Below, piece by piece: positions 24,170 to 31,988 of a DNA stretch of 64,000 bases. Numbering within the stretch: the stretch's first letter is position 1; each line of letters begins with the position of its first letter. The stretch is from Chitinophaga ginsengisegetis (GTDB taxonomy: Bacteria > Bacteroidota > Bacteroidia > Chitinophagales > Chitinophagaceae). The translations under genes and the position numbers were made by a program. The DNA lies in contig NZ_FUZZ01000006.1 in assembly GCF_900168065.1 (NCBI RefSeq), positions 434,001-498,000 on the forward strand, given 5' to 3'. The notes beneath the pieces are model-generated. The model saw only the letters and a list, made by a program, of their open reading frames with translations, did no database searches and was not told the origin of the DNA.

Positions 24170-25600
24170 CTATCGCAGTTGTTTCCCTATCAGCCTGCCC
24201 AGCGTTTGAATGGCCCAGTCCTGGTCGTCGCTCCAGGGGTTGGCATTGGTAAGCCGGATGCAGTTCTGGTAGCGGTCCTGGCTGGAGAACAGTGCGCCGG
24301 GCGTAAACGTGATCCCTTGCTCCACCGCTTCTTCATGCAGCTTCCAGGTGTTTATTTTTGGCGAAAGTACTACCCATAAACTGATGCCGCCGTTGGGGCG
24401 CGTCAGTTGTGTATCTTCCGGAAAATACTCCTGTATCGCTTTCGTGATCTGCATGGTTTGCATACTCAGCGATTGCCGCAGCGATTTCAGGTGCAGGTCC
24501 AGCCGCTGCTGATCGAGGAATTTGCTCAGTACTAATTGCGGCAACATCCCGGTGGCGCCGGAGGCCATAAATTTCAACTGCGCAATTTTTTCCCTGTAAC
24601 GGCCGCCAATCACCCAGCCCGTGCGCAGCCCCGCGGCAATGGACTTTGAGAAAGACGAACAGTAAAGTACCAGTCCTTCTTCGTCATATGATTTCACCGT
24701 TCTGGGTCTTTCTGGTGCGAAATGCAGATCGCCGTACACGTCATCTTCTATCAGCGGCACCTGGTATTTTTTCAACAGCTTCGCCAGTTGTTCCTTGCTG
24801 TTGTCGGGGATGCAACAGCCCATCGGGTTGTTGTAGTTGCTTACAAAAAGACAAGCCTGTACTTTCTTTTGCTTAAAAGCGTCTTCCAGTTTATCCAGGC
24901 TCACGCCGGTTACCGGGTCGGTGGGGATTTCCAGCGCTTTCATGCCCAGGCTCTCAATGGCCATCAGCAGCCCAAAAAAAGTAGGTGACTCAATGGCAAT
25001 GGTATCGCCGGCTTTGGCTACCGCGCGGAGGCAAAGACCTGCAGCCTCAATAGCGCCGTGGGTAACAATAATATCCTGCGGCGATACCGCCCGGCCCCAG
25101 TTAAGACAATGCCTGGCAATGTGTTTCCGGAAAGGTTCATGGCCGTAAATATCACCGTAAGGGATATACGAAGTATCCAGTTCACGCGCTACCAGCTGCA
25201 GCGCTTTCTTCAGCTTCACATCCGGTAGCAGCGCCACATCCGGCGATGCGCCTATCAGTGAAATGGTTTTATGTGATCCGCTGGTTTTCCGGAACATGGC
25301 CAGCTTTTCATTGATCTGTACTTTCAGTGGAGTAGGCAAAGGGTTTGTTACCGGCGGCAGATCGGGGCGTAATTTTTTTGAATAGTGTACAAAGTATCCT
25401 GATTTTTCCCGGGAGGCCACCCAGCCTTTTTTTTCCAGGTGGGTGTATACCTGCAGCGCCGTGCTGATGCTGATGCCGTGCTCCTGGTGCAGGGATCGTA
25501 CAGAGGGCAGCTTGTCGCCCACCGCATACACGCCCTCACTGATCATATGCTGGATCTTCTCCGCCAGCTGAAGATAGATAAACCCGTTATTCTTTTTCAT
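24170..25600 (-). CDS. MocR/GntR-type PLP-dependent regulator (copy 2)
   Basis: A 476-residue protein with the same architecture as its neighbour: an N-terminal GntR winged helix (KLPSVRSLHQEHGISISTALQVYTHLEKKGW) and an aminotransferase-like domain with NNPMGC, EDDVYGDLHF and the PLP Lys in CSSFSKSIAAGLRTGW. The two genes are tandem paralogues on the same strand but each has its own promoter and its own copy of the shared motif. The start at 25600 follows a TAACTTTG box (25606-25613) by 5 nt. It is divergent from the NTF2-like gene, which shares its control region. Confidence 0.92.
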   Translation of the reverse strand: MKKNNGFIYLQLAEKIQHMISEGVYAVGDKLPSVRSLHQEHGISISTALQVYTHLEKKGWVASREKSGYFVHYSKKLRPDLPPVTNPLPTPLKVQINEKLAMFRKTSGSHKTISLIGASPDVALLPDVKLKKALQLVARELDTSYIPYGDIYGHEPFRKHIARHCLNWGRAVSPQDIIVTHGAIEAAGLCLRAVAKAGDTIAIESPTFFGLLMAIESLGMKALEIPTDPVTGVSLDKLEDAFKQKKVQACLFVSNYNNPMGCCIPDNSKEQLAKLLKKYQVPLIEDDVYGDLHFAPERPRTVKSYDEEGLVLYCSSFSKSIAAGLRTGWVIGGRYREKIAQLKFMASGATGMLPQLVLSKFLDQQRLDLHLKSLRQSLSMQTMQITKAIQEYFPEDTQLTRPNGGISLWVVLSPKINTWKLHEEAVEQGITFTPGALFSSQDRYQNCIRLTNANPWSDDQDWAIQTLGRLIGKQLR

Positions 25601-25605
25601 CTTCC

Positions 25606-25653
25606 CAAAGTTAATCTGTTATGGTTTAATATCGATAATTCTGTATCTGTTTT
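25606..25653. promoter_or_regulatory. MocR-block operator motif, copy 3, and mocR-2 promoter
   Basis: The -7 box TAACTTTG for mocR-2 lies at 25606-25613 on the minus strand. Directly adjoining is a diverged copy of the shared motif: AATCTGTTATGG at 25613 and ATCTGTTTT at 25645. It sits in the intergenic region of two divergent genes and could control both. Confidence 0.6.
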
Positions 25654-25697
25654 GGTGGCGTTTTTTGCCGTTATTTTGTAATCCTAAACCCACAATC

Positions 25698-26045
25698 ATG
25701 ACTGCTGTTAAACGAATTGCACAAACGCTGGTACAACTTTGCAGAGCGTGGAAATTTCCGGAGGCACAGGCCACGCTGTTCCATGAAGATGCGGTAAACC
25801 TGGAGCCGGACGGCCGCACCACTACCGGGTTAACAGCCATCATGGCAAAGGAGCAGGCATTCCTCGACAGCATCTCGGAAAGACACCTGCTGGAGATCTC
25901 AGAGCCCGTAGTAGCCGACGATTATTTCGCGGTGCAGCTGCTGATGGATGTAACGGTCAACGGCGTCGGCCGCCGGACGAGAAATGAACTTTGCATCTAT
26001 AAAGTATGCGACGGTAAAATTATCAGTGAACAGTTTTTCTACTAA
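25698..26045 (+). CDS. NTF2-like (SnoaL-type) small protein
   Basis: From ATG 25698 the protein has 115 residues with the cone-shaped NTF2-like pattern: an N-terminal helix (IAQTLVQLCRAWKFPEAQATLFHEDAV), a strand pair around DYFAVQLLMDVTVNG, and a final RRTRNELCIYKVCDGKIISEQFFY strand. Members are small isomerases, hydratases or ligand-binding proteins; no catalytic residue can be named. It is divergent from mocR-2 and followed 21 nt later by a CMD-family gene. Confidence 0.75.
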   Translation: MTAVKRIAQTLVQLCRAWKFPEAQATLFHEDAVNLEPDGRTTTGLTAIMAKEQAFLDSISERHLLEISEPVVADDYFAVQLLMDVTVNGVGRRTRNELCIYKVCDGKIISEQFFY

Positions 26046-26066
26046 TCATCTTAAAAAAATATAATT

Positions 26067-26507
26067 ATGGAAGCAAGAATGGACATCTACAAACTCCTGC
26101 CCGGCGCATATAAAGCCATGATGGGATTGCAGGCTTTTGTTAACGAATGCGGCCTTGATAAAACCCTCACGGAACTTATAAAGATCCGCGCCTCACAGAT
26201 CAATGGCTGCGCTTTCTGCCTGAATATGCACACCAAAGAAGCCCGCCAGATGGGAGAAACGGAGCAACGCATCTACGGGCTGCCGGCCTGGGAAGAGGCG
26301 CCTTATTATACCGACAAGGAGCGTGCTGCCCTCGCGCTTACAGAAGCCGTTACGCTGGTAAGCGCTACCCGCGTGCCGGATGAGGTGTACAAAGCCGCAC
26401 AGGCCGTTTTTACGCAACAGGAAATAGCAATTATCACAATGGCCATTGTCGCCATTAATTCATGGAACCGCATTGCGATTACATCAAGAACATTGCCGCA
26501 GGGATAA
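26067..26507 (+). CDS. Carboxymuconolactone decarboxylase (AhpD-like) family protein
   Basis: A 146-residue helical protein with the AhpD-type redox motif in IKIRASQINGCAFCLNMHTKEAR: Cys-x2-Cys followed by His three residues later. AhpD-like proteins are thiol-disulfide peroxidase partners that reduce hydroperoxides; others in the family are decarboxylases without the CxxC. Presence of the motif favours the peroxidase type. It is probably co-transcribed with the NTF2-like gene. A hairpin follows the stop. Confidence 0.88.
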   Translation: MEARMDIYKLLPGAYKAMMGLQAFVNECGLDKTLTELIKIRASQINGCAFCLNMHTKEARQMGETEQRIYGLPAWEEAPYYTDKERAALALTEAVTLVSATRVPDEVYKAAQAVFTQQEIAIITMAIVAINSWNRIAITSRTLPQG

Positions 26508-26516
26508 TATCATAAG

Positions 26517-26550
26517 GGTGTCTCCGGCTGAATGATTAGTTGGAGACGCC
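26517..26550 (+). terminator. Likely terminator after the CMD-family gene
   Basis: GGTGTCTCC can pair with GGAGACGCC (one G-T wobble) across a 16-nt loop, starting 10 nt after the stop codon. The T tract is weak. Confidence 0.45.
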
Positions 26551-26596
26551 TTCCGGAATATATATTATCTTCCCCGCAGGTAATTTTATATCGGAT

Positions 26597-26878
26597 ATGT
26601 TTAATAAGATAGCGCCTGATAAATGGAAGCATTTTTTCGCAGGCATCCTCATGGGGGCGGTACTCGAAGTGGTTTCAGCATTAACGTTTCCCGGCCGCCC
26701 GTTACTGGCCGCCCTTGTGGCCCTGGCAGTGGTCATCGTTATCAGTTATGGCTTTGAGTTGTTTTCATTAATCACCGGCAAAGGACACCACGATGTAATG
26801 GACGCCGTGGCCAGTATTATCGGCGGTATTACCGGCATGTTACCGGGAGCGCTGGTATACCAATGGATGTTTGCTTAA
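26597..26878 (+). CDS. Small membrane protein, VanZ-like pattern
   Basis: From ATG 26597 the protein has 93 residues with three hydrophobic segments (FFAGILMGAVLEVVSAL, LLAALVALAVVIVISYGFELF, ASIIGGITGMLPGALVYQWMF). The opening DKWKHFFAG and the later HHDVMDAVASIIGG resemble the short VanZ-like/DUF2279 pattern, where D-K-x-x-H and D-x-x-D-x-x-x-x-x-x-G lie at membrane edges. Function unknown. An in-frame start at 26540 would add a non-membrane extension overlapping the terminator and is less likely. Confidence 0.6.
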   Translation: MFNKIAPDKWKHFFAGILMGAVLEVVSALTFPGRPLLAALVALAVVIVISYGFELFSLITGKGHHDVMDAVASIIGGITGMLPGALVYQWMFA

Positions 26879-26937
26879 CCGGGCAAATCCGCAAGAAACC
26901 GTAAATCAAAAATCCCCGCTTTCCGTATTTTCGCAAC

Positions 26938-27846
26938 ATGGCTTTGCAGAAAATAAAGATCCCCATCAACGACCCGGCGCATTTCTCCTTTGAAGAATGC
27001 CTGCGTTTCCTCGGGAGATCGGATAAAGAATGTTTGCATTATATACACCATGGAAAAGTGCGGCGCATGCTGTTGTCGGAAGGTGAACCGGTGGTAGTGG
27101 AAATTGCGCCCGGCTCAAAAAACAACTTCCTGGAAGTAACCGTCCTGGCGCCCGCCGGGGAGGCGGTGGCAGAAGCGCCCATTATCAGGTATATCACGCA
27201 TTGGTGGCACCTGGACGCGAACCTGCAACCATTCTATCAGTATACACAAACAGACCCGCTCTTAAAAGGACTGGCAGAAAAATATAACGGTCTTCGCCTG
27301 ATAGGTATGCCTGATCTTTTTGAGGCCATCACCTGGCCCGTGATAGGCCAGCAAATAAACCTCGCCTTCGCCTATACATTGCGGCAGCGGTTTATCCGGC
27401 AGTTTGGGTATCACGTAGTGGTAGACAACACCGATTTTTATTTATACCCCCATCCAAAGGTGATAGCCGCGTTAACACCGGATCAGCTTACGCCGATGCA
27501 GTTTTCCCGCAGTAAAGCATTGTACCTCGTGGAAACCGCCCGGCAAATGGCCAGTGGTGCGCTCAGCGAGGCTACGCTGGATACTATGAGTTATGAAGCC
27601 GCGCGTGAAAGCCTGGTAGCCATGAAAGGAATCGGTAACTGGTCGGCCAACTATGCGCTGATGAAGTACCGCCGTTTTCCGCAATCCGTTTTACTGGAAG
27701 ATGTTGGTTTGCAGAATGCAATAAAAAATAGATTAAATTTGGAAGCGAAGCCTTCTATGCCAGCATTGCAGGAGTATACGAGGCCGTGGAAGGAGCATGC
27801 AGCATACGCCACGTTTTATTTGTGGAGGTCACTATTACCCCAATAG
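26938..27846 (+). CDS. alkA: DNA-3-methyladenine glycosylase, AlkA type
   Basis: A 302-residue base-excision enzyme that removes alkylated purines from DNA. An N-terminal AlkA_N-like domain (about 1-100) precedes the helix-hairpin-helix glycosylase domain. WPVIGQQINLAFAYTLRQRF is the family segment, VAMKGIGNWSANYALM is the helix-hairpin-helix, and the catalytic Asp is in LLEDVGLQ. It is followed 9 nt later by an O6-methylguanine methyltransferase gene, so the two form an alkylation-repair operon like the adaptive response of other bacteria. Confidence 0.92.
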   Translation: MALQKIKIPINDPAHFSFEECLRFLGRSDKECLHYIHHGKVRRMLLSEGEPVVVEIAPGSKNNFLEVTVLAPAGEAVAEAPIIRYITHWWHLDANLQPFYQYTQTDPLLKGLAEKYNGLRLIGMPDLFEAITWPVIGQQINLAFAYTLRQRFIRQFGYHVVVDNTDFYLYPHPKVIAALTPDQLTPMQFSRSKALYLVETARQMASGALSEATLDTMSYEAARESLVAMKGIGNWSANYALMKYRRFPQSVLLEDVGLQNAIKNRLNLEAKPSMPALQEYTRPWKEHAAYATFYLWRSLLPQ

Positions 27847-27855
27847 ATTAAATTT

Positions 27856-28341
27856 ATGGAAGACGGATTGTATCATCTACGTATAGACACCCCCGTTGGA
27901 CCGCTGCTGATCAGTGGTACAGCACATTTTATAAACGCTGTTTCTTTTACAGATAAACCCGCAGTGGATTTCCCTCAGGCGCCTGCACTACTGCTGGATT
28001 GCGCGCAGCAGCTGTATGAATATTTTGCGGGCGACCGCAAAACTTTTGACCTGCCCATTTCCCAGGAAGGAACGGAGTTTCAACAAACGGTGTGGCAACA
28101 ACTAACTGTTATTCCATTCGGACAAACCATTTCTTACCAGCAACTCGCCCGCCGGATCCATAATCCCAAAAGCATCCGCGCAGTAGGCACTACCAATGGT
28201 AAAAATAAACTGGCCATCATTGTGCCCTGTCACCGCGTAATTGGCAGCAATGGCACGCTCACCGGCTATGCCGGTGGTCTCTGGCGTAAACGCTGGCTCC
28301 TGGAACATGAACGCACAGATTTATTTACCGGTTTGTTCTGA
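27856..28341 (+). CDS. ogt: Methylated-DNA--protein-cysteine methyltransferase
   Basis: A 161-residue suicide repair protein that takes the methyl group from O6-methylguanine. The active Cys125 lies in the invariant IVPCHRVIG motif. The helix-turn-helix with the arginine finger is in RRIHNPKSIRAVGTTNGKN, and TGYAGGLWRKRWLLEHE ends the domain. There is no N-terminal Ada zinc or AraC domain, so it is the Ogt/MGMT form. Second gene of the alkA operon. Confidence 0.94.
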   Translation: MEDGLYHLRIDTPVGPLLISGTAHFINAVSFTDKPAVDFPQAPALLLDCAQQLYEYFAGDRKTFDLPISQEGTEFQQTVWQQLTVIPFGQTISYQQLARRIHNPKSIRAVGTTNGKNKLAIIVPCHRVIGSNGTLTGYAGGLWRKRWLLEHERTDLFTGLF

Positions 28342-28343
28342 AA

Positions 28344-28383
28344 AATCTGATCTGGTCAATATTTCAAAAACTGAATCTGTTTT
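28344..28383. promoter_or_regulatory. MocR-block operator motif, copy 2 (decarboxylase promoter)
   Basis: The element starts AATCTGATCTGGTCAA and ends ATCTGTTTT, with ATCTG units at 28345 and 28375, the same spacing as at 24074-24113 and the same first 16 bases. It directly follows the ogt stop and precedes the decarboxylase ATG by about 70 nt. A near-consensus -7 box (CAATTTTG) lies between. Confidence 0.75.
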
Positions 28384-28452
28384 CAGATAATAAATTATCT
28401 CAATTTTGTTCCTGCATTACCACCCGAAAATTCTCATCAACAACGAGTAATC

Positions 28453-29871
28453 ATGGAATTGAAATTGCAGGAAGACCTGAAACATACAGATCAGTTATTA
28501 CAGTTAACCAAGGATTTCAGCAGCAGGTTTTTATCGGCAATAGATAAACTGGCAGCCGATAAAAAGGTGCAGATCAATAGCCGTGTATCCATTCCCGGTA
28601 CCGGGATAGGAGGTGCAGCTACATTGGAAGCTTTCCGGCAACAATATGGCAACAGCATTACCGCCGCCGCAGGGCCGCGCTACTGGGGCTTTGTAACCGG
28701 CGGCGTTACGCCTGCCGCCCTGATGGGCGACTGGCTCGCATCTGCAATGGACCTCAATTCTTCTGATAAAAGTTCAGCCGCATATTATGTTGAAACGGAA
28801 ACCATTGCTTTACTGAAAGAATTATTCGGACTGCCGGAAGCATTTTTAGGATGCTTTGTTTCCGGCGCTACCATGTCCAACTTCACCGGCCTGGCTACCG
28901 GCCGGCAATGGGTGGGATTGCAGCATGGGGTGGACATTGCAGCCGATGGTGTTGCCGCACTGCCAGGACTGAAAGTAGTATCTGCCGTGCCGCATTCCAG
29001 CATCGGTAAAGCCATTTCAATGATGGGAATAGGCCGAAATAACCTGGTGCGTGTTCCGGTATTGCCCGGTCGTGAAAGTGTGGACATCGCCGCGTTGAAA
29101 GAATACCTCGAAGCGAACAAGGGAACTCCCATTATTTATGTGGCCAATGCAGGCACCGTGAACACTGTTGATTTTGATGACATCGCCGCATTGGTACAAC
29201 TGAAAAAGGAATATGGTTTCTGGCTGCATGTAGATGCCGCTTTCGGCGGATTCGCCGCCTGCAGCGATCAGTGGAAACACCTGCTGAACGGATGGGAACA
29301 GGCCGATAGTATCACCATCGATGCACATAAATGGCTGAATGTACCTTATGATGCCGCGATGATCTTTTGCAGACACCCGGAGTTACAATCGGCCGTATTC
29401 CAGAATGCAGGCGCTGCATACCTGGGCGACCCGGCAACGCAATTTAATTTTATAAATTATATACCCGAAAACTCGCGCCGCCAACGCGCTTTGCCGGCAT
29501 GGTTTTCTTTGATGGCATACGGCAAAGAAGGATATCGCTGGCTCGTTGAAAATAATATTTCACTGGCCAAACAACTGGGCAGCCTGCTGGACACAGATCC
29601 GAATTTTGTGGTGCTATCACCGGTAAGGCTCTGCGTGGTTTGCTTCACACTGGAAGTAGCGCCGGAAGCAGCGGCAGAAGCCGTGCAGGAATACCTGGAT
29701 GCACTGAACGACAGCGGCGTGGTATGTATGACTGCTACCACTTATGCCGGCCGGCCGGCCATCCGCGCGGCATTGGTGAACTGGCGCACCAGCGGGAAAG
29801 ATGTTTTGTTGGCCTACGATACCATGAAGGTACTGGCAGAAAAAATAGTGAATAAATATGCTTATGCGTAA
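28453..29871 (+). CDS. Group II PLP-dependent amino acid decarboxylase family protein
   Basis: A 472-residue fold-type I PLP enzyme of the aromatic-amino-acid/glutamate decarboxylase family. Key residues: the PLP-stacking region around VPHSSIGKA, the Asp-x-Ala-x-Gly of HVDAAFGGF, and the Schiff-base Lys293 in IDAHKWLNVPYD. It would convert an amino acid to its amine plus CO2; the substrate is not predictable by eye. It overlaps the EamA transporter gene by 14 nt, so enzyme and exporter are translationally coupled. The promoter carries the shared MocR-block motif. Confidence 0.9.
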   Translation: MELKLQEDLKHTDQLLQLTKDFSSRFLSAIDKLAADKKVQINSRVSIPGTGIGGAATLEAFRQQYGNSITAAAGPRYWGFVTGGVTPAALMGDWLASAMDLNSSDKSSAAYYVETETIALLKELFGLPEAFLGCFVSGATMSNFTGLATGRQWVGLQHGVDIAADGVAALPGLKVVSAVPHSSIGKAISMMGIGRNNLVRVPVLPGRESVDIAALKEYLEANKGTPIIYVANAGTVNTVDFDDIAALVQLKKEYGFWLHVDAAFGGFAACSDQWKHLLNGWEQADSITIDAHKWLNVPYDAAMIFCRHPELQSAVFQNAGAAYLGDPATQFNFINYIPENSRRQRALPAWFSLMAYGKEGYRWLVENNISLAKQLGSLLDTDPNFVVLSPVRLCVVCFTLEVAPEAAAEAVQEYLDALNDSGVVCMTATTYAGRPAIRAALVNWRTSGKDVLLAYDTMKVLAEKIVNKYAYA

Positions 29872-30784
29872 ATCAAATACAAATGCTTACATCGCGCTTG
29901 CCATTGTAAGTATTTTTTGGGGAACCACTTACCTGGCATCCAGTGTGGGCGTAAGACACATGCACGGAGTGATGCTGGCAGGCATAAGACAGGCAACAGC
30001 CGGATTTCTGATCACCGGATTTTTTTTACTGAAGGGATATAAATTACCGGGGAAGATAGTGTTGTCGAAATTATTTGTCATTGGTACACTCATGCTATGT
30101 GGTGGTAACGGTTTGCTTACCTGGGCGCTGAGATATATTCCCAGCGGACTGGGAGCGATCATTGCAGCTACCATTCCCATCTGGATCACCATCACCAGCT
30201 ATTTCCTGGTACAACGTACCCGGCTTAGTTTACAGCTGATCATTGGTATGATCCTGGGCTTTGGCGGCGTGGCAGGTATCTTTTATAATTATTTATCAAG
30301 CCTCATGAACCCGGATTTCCAGTTCGGAATCATCATCGGTTTTATCTCCTGTATATTCTGGGCACTGGGTTCTGTACTTACGGCGAAGTGGTCGCTGGGT
30401 GTGAATTACCTGTATGGCGCAGGATTCCAGATGTTTTTTAGCGGCATCATCATGTTGCTGGTAGCTACTTTGTTCCTGGGACAGCATGTGGAAGTGCAGA
30501 GTTTTACTACTGAATTATGGGAAAGCCTGTTGTACCTGGTGTTGGTAGGTTCGGTGTTTTCATATTCCGCTTATGTGTTTGCGTTGAATAATCTTCCGCC
30601 TGCACAGGTATCCATTTATGCTTACATCAACCCGGTGGTGGCGGTATTGCTGGGATGGCTCATCCTGCACGAGAATCTCACCTGGTTAACCGGTGTATGT
30701 TCACTGGTCACCATCGGTGGCGTATACCTGGTGAACAGTGCGGTGAATAAAAGTAAGAAAAGCCTTGCAGCGGCTGCAAAATAG
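29858..30784 (+). CDS. EamA family (DMT superfamily) transporter
   Basis: A 308-residue protein with ten predicted membrane helices in two EamA repeats (first: SIFWGTTYLASSVGVRHMHGVMLAGIRQ; second from about residue 155: GFISCIFWALGSVLTAKW). DMT carriers of this group usually export amino acids, amines or related metabolites. Its start lies inside the end of the decarboxylase gene, so it probably exports the decarboxylase product or a related compound. A terminator follows. Confidence 0.92.
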   Translation: MLMRKSNTNAYIALAIVSIFWGTTYLASSVGVRHMHGVMLAGIRQATAGFLITGFFLLKGYKLPGKIVLSKLFVIGTLMLCGGNGLLTWALRYIPSGLGAIIAATIPIWITITSYFLVQRTRLSLQLIIGMILGFGGVAGIFYNYLSSLMNPDFQFGIIIGFISCIFWALGSVLTAKWSLGVNYLYGAGFQMFFSGIIMLLVATLFLGQHVEVQSFTTELWESLLYLVLVGSVFSYSAYVFALNNLPPAQVSIYAYINPVVAVLLGWLILHENLTWLTGVCSLVTIGGVYLVNSAVNKSKKSLAAAAK

Positions 30785-30821
30785 TAATAGCTATAATTTT
30801 TTAAGGTAGAAGTTAATAGAC

Positions 30822-30856
30822 AGATGCTCACCCCGGTGTTTACCGGACGAGCATCT
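30822..30856 (+). terminator. Terminator after the EamA transporter gene
   Basis: The outer stem AGATGCTC/GAGCATCT and inner stem CCGGT/ACCGG form one long hairpin, followed by TTTCTTTT. Confidence 0.75.
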
Positions 30857-30912
30857 TTTCTTTTGTTATGGAAATGAATTAAATTGAGATGGATTCTTAA
30901 ATCTGTTATCTT

Positions 30913-31353
30913 ATGGACGTTATTCAGGCAACGGAGTTACATACGAATGAGGTGGCGGTATTGTTTGATGCCTACCGCGGCTACTATGATCAGGCGCCCG
31001 ATTTCAAAGGGGCACTGGGTTTTATTACAGAAAGGATTGCGAAAAAAGACAGTGTAATATTTGTGGTGATGCTGAATGCCGAAATTATTGGTTTCACACA
31101 ACTTTATCCCATCTTCACTTCCCTGGGAATGAAAAGAGGCTGGTTGCTGAACGACCTGTATGTATTGGAAGAACACCGCGGTATGGGCGCCGGCAAAGCC
31201 CTGCTGGATAAAGCGACGGAATATGGTAAGTCTACCCATGCTGCCTGGCTGATGTTGCAAACCTATATTGCCAACACCGGGGCACAAAAACTCTACGAAA
31301 AAGAAGGGTTCATAAAAGATACGAACTCCTACTACTATTATAAGTCACTTTAA
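30913..31353 (+). CDS. GNAT family N-acetyltransferase
   Basis: A 146-residue acetyl-CoA-dependent transferase. Motif A, the CoA pyrophosphate loop, is LYVLEEHRGMGAGKALLDKA (R/Q-x-x-G-x-G/A form RGMGAG). The C-terminal strand-helix pair is LMLQTYIANTGAQKLYEKEGF, typical of GNAT proteins. The substrate could be an amine, amino acid or antibiotic; the sequence does not tell. Separate promoter after the EamA terminator. Confidence 0.88.
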   Translation: MDVIQATELHTNEVAVLFDAYRGYYDQAPDFKGALGFITERIAKKDSVIFVVMLNAEIIGFTQLYPIFTSLGMKRGWLLNDLYVLEEHRGMGAGKALLDKATEYGKSTHAAWLMLQTYIANTGAQKLYEKEGFIKDTNSYYYYKSL

Positions 31354-31401
31354 AAAACAGGGCGCGAAGGAAACTTTCCGCGCGCTGCTCCGTAAAAAAC
31401 G

Positions 31402-31968
31402 ATGGACACAACAAAGAATCCCTGGACCATTCACTCCCGGGAAATGCGATATGACAATAACTGGATCAGTATATGGCATCACGAGGGATTAAATCCTGCC
31501 GGTAGCGCCGGTATTTACGGCGTGGTACATTTTAAGAACCTCGCGGTGGGAGTAGTGGCGCTGGACGATGATATGAATATTTACCTCGTAGGGCAATACC
31601 GTTTCCCGTTAAAGCAGTTTTGCTGGGAAATCCCTGAGGGCGGCGCTCCGCTGGGAAAAGAAACTGCGCTGGATACCGCCAAAAGGGAATTACTGGAAGA
31701 AACCGGCCTGGTGGCATCTCATTGGGAAGTGATTACGCGCATGGCGCTGTCCAATTCTGTTTCTGATGAAGAAGGTGTGGTGTTCCTGGCGCGGGGACTG
31801 GAGCAACGGGAGGCTGAACCCGAAGAAACCGAGCAGCTGATTGTTAAAAAAGTGCCTTTTGAAGAAGCCTACCGGATGGTAAATGACTTTGAGATCACGG
31901 ATTCCTTATCGGTAGCGGCCATACAAAAAGTAAAGCTAATGGGCTATGAAGGCTTATTAAACAAATAA
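31402..31968 (+). CDS. NUDIX hydrolase (ADP-sugar pyrophosphatase-like)
   Basis: A 188-residue hydrolase of nucleoside diphosphate derivatives. The Nudix box is complete: G-x5-E-x7-REL-x2-EtG in GGAPLGKETALDTAKRELLEETG, coordinating Mg2+. QYRFPLKQFCWEIPEGG before the box is the pattern seen in ADP-ribose pyrophosphatases. Substrate specificity is not certain. Lies 20 nt upstream of rlmB, which has its own promoter box. Confidence 0.9.
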   Translation: MDTTKNPWTIHSREMRYDNNWISIWHHEGLNPAGSAGIYGVVHFKNLAVGVVALDDDMNIYLVGQYRFPLKQFCWEIPEGGAPLGKETALDTAKRELLEETGLVASHWEVITRMALSNSVSDEEGVVFLARGLEQREAEPEETEQLIVKKVPFEEAYRMVNDFEITDSLSVAAIQKVKLMGYEGLLNK

Positions 31969-31974
31969 ACCCGT

Positions 31975-31982
31975 TACCTTTG
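31975..31982 (+). promoter_or_regulatory. -7 box of the rlmB gene
   Basis: TACCTTTG fits TAnnTTTG and ends 6 nt before ATG 31989, another near-leaderless arrangement. Confidence 0.5.
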
Positions 31983-31988
31983 CAGCAA

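Noticed and set aside
26540..26596. Longer start for the small membrane protein
   Set aside because: The extra 19 residues overlap the likely terminator of the gene before and carry no conserved pattern.
31360..31395. Terminator hairpin between the GNAT and NUDIX genes
   Set aside because: GCGCG/CGCGC arms are present, but the inner part pairs poorly and no T tract follows; too weak to list.
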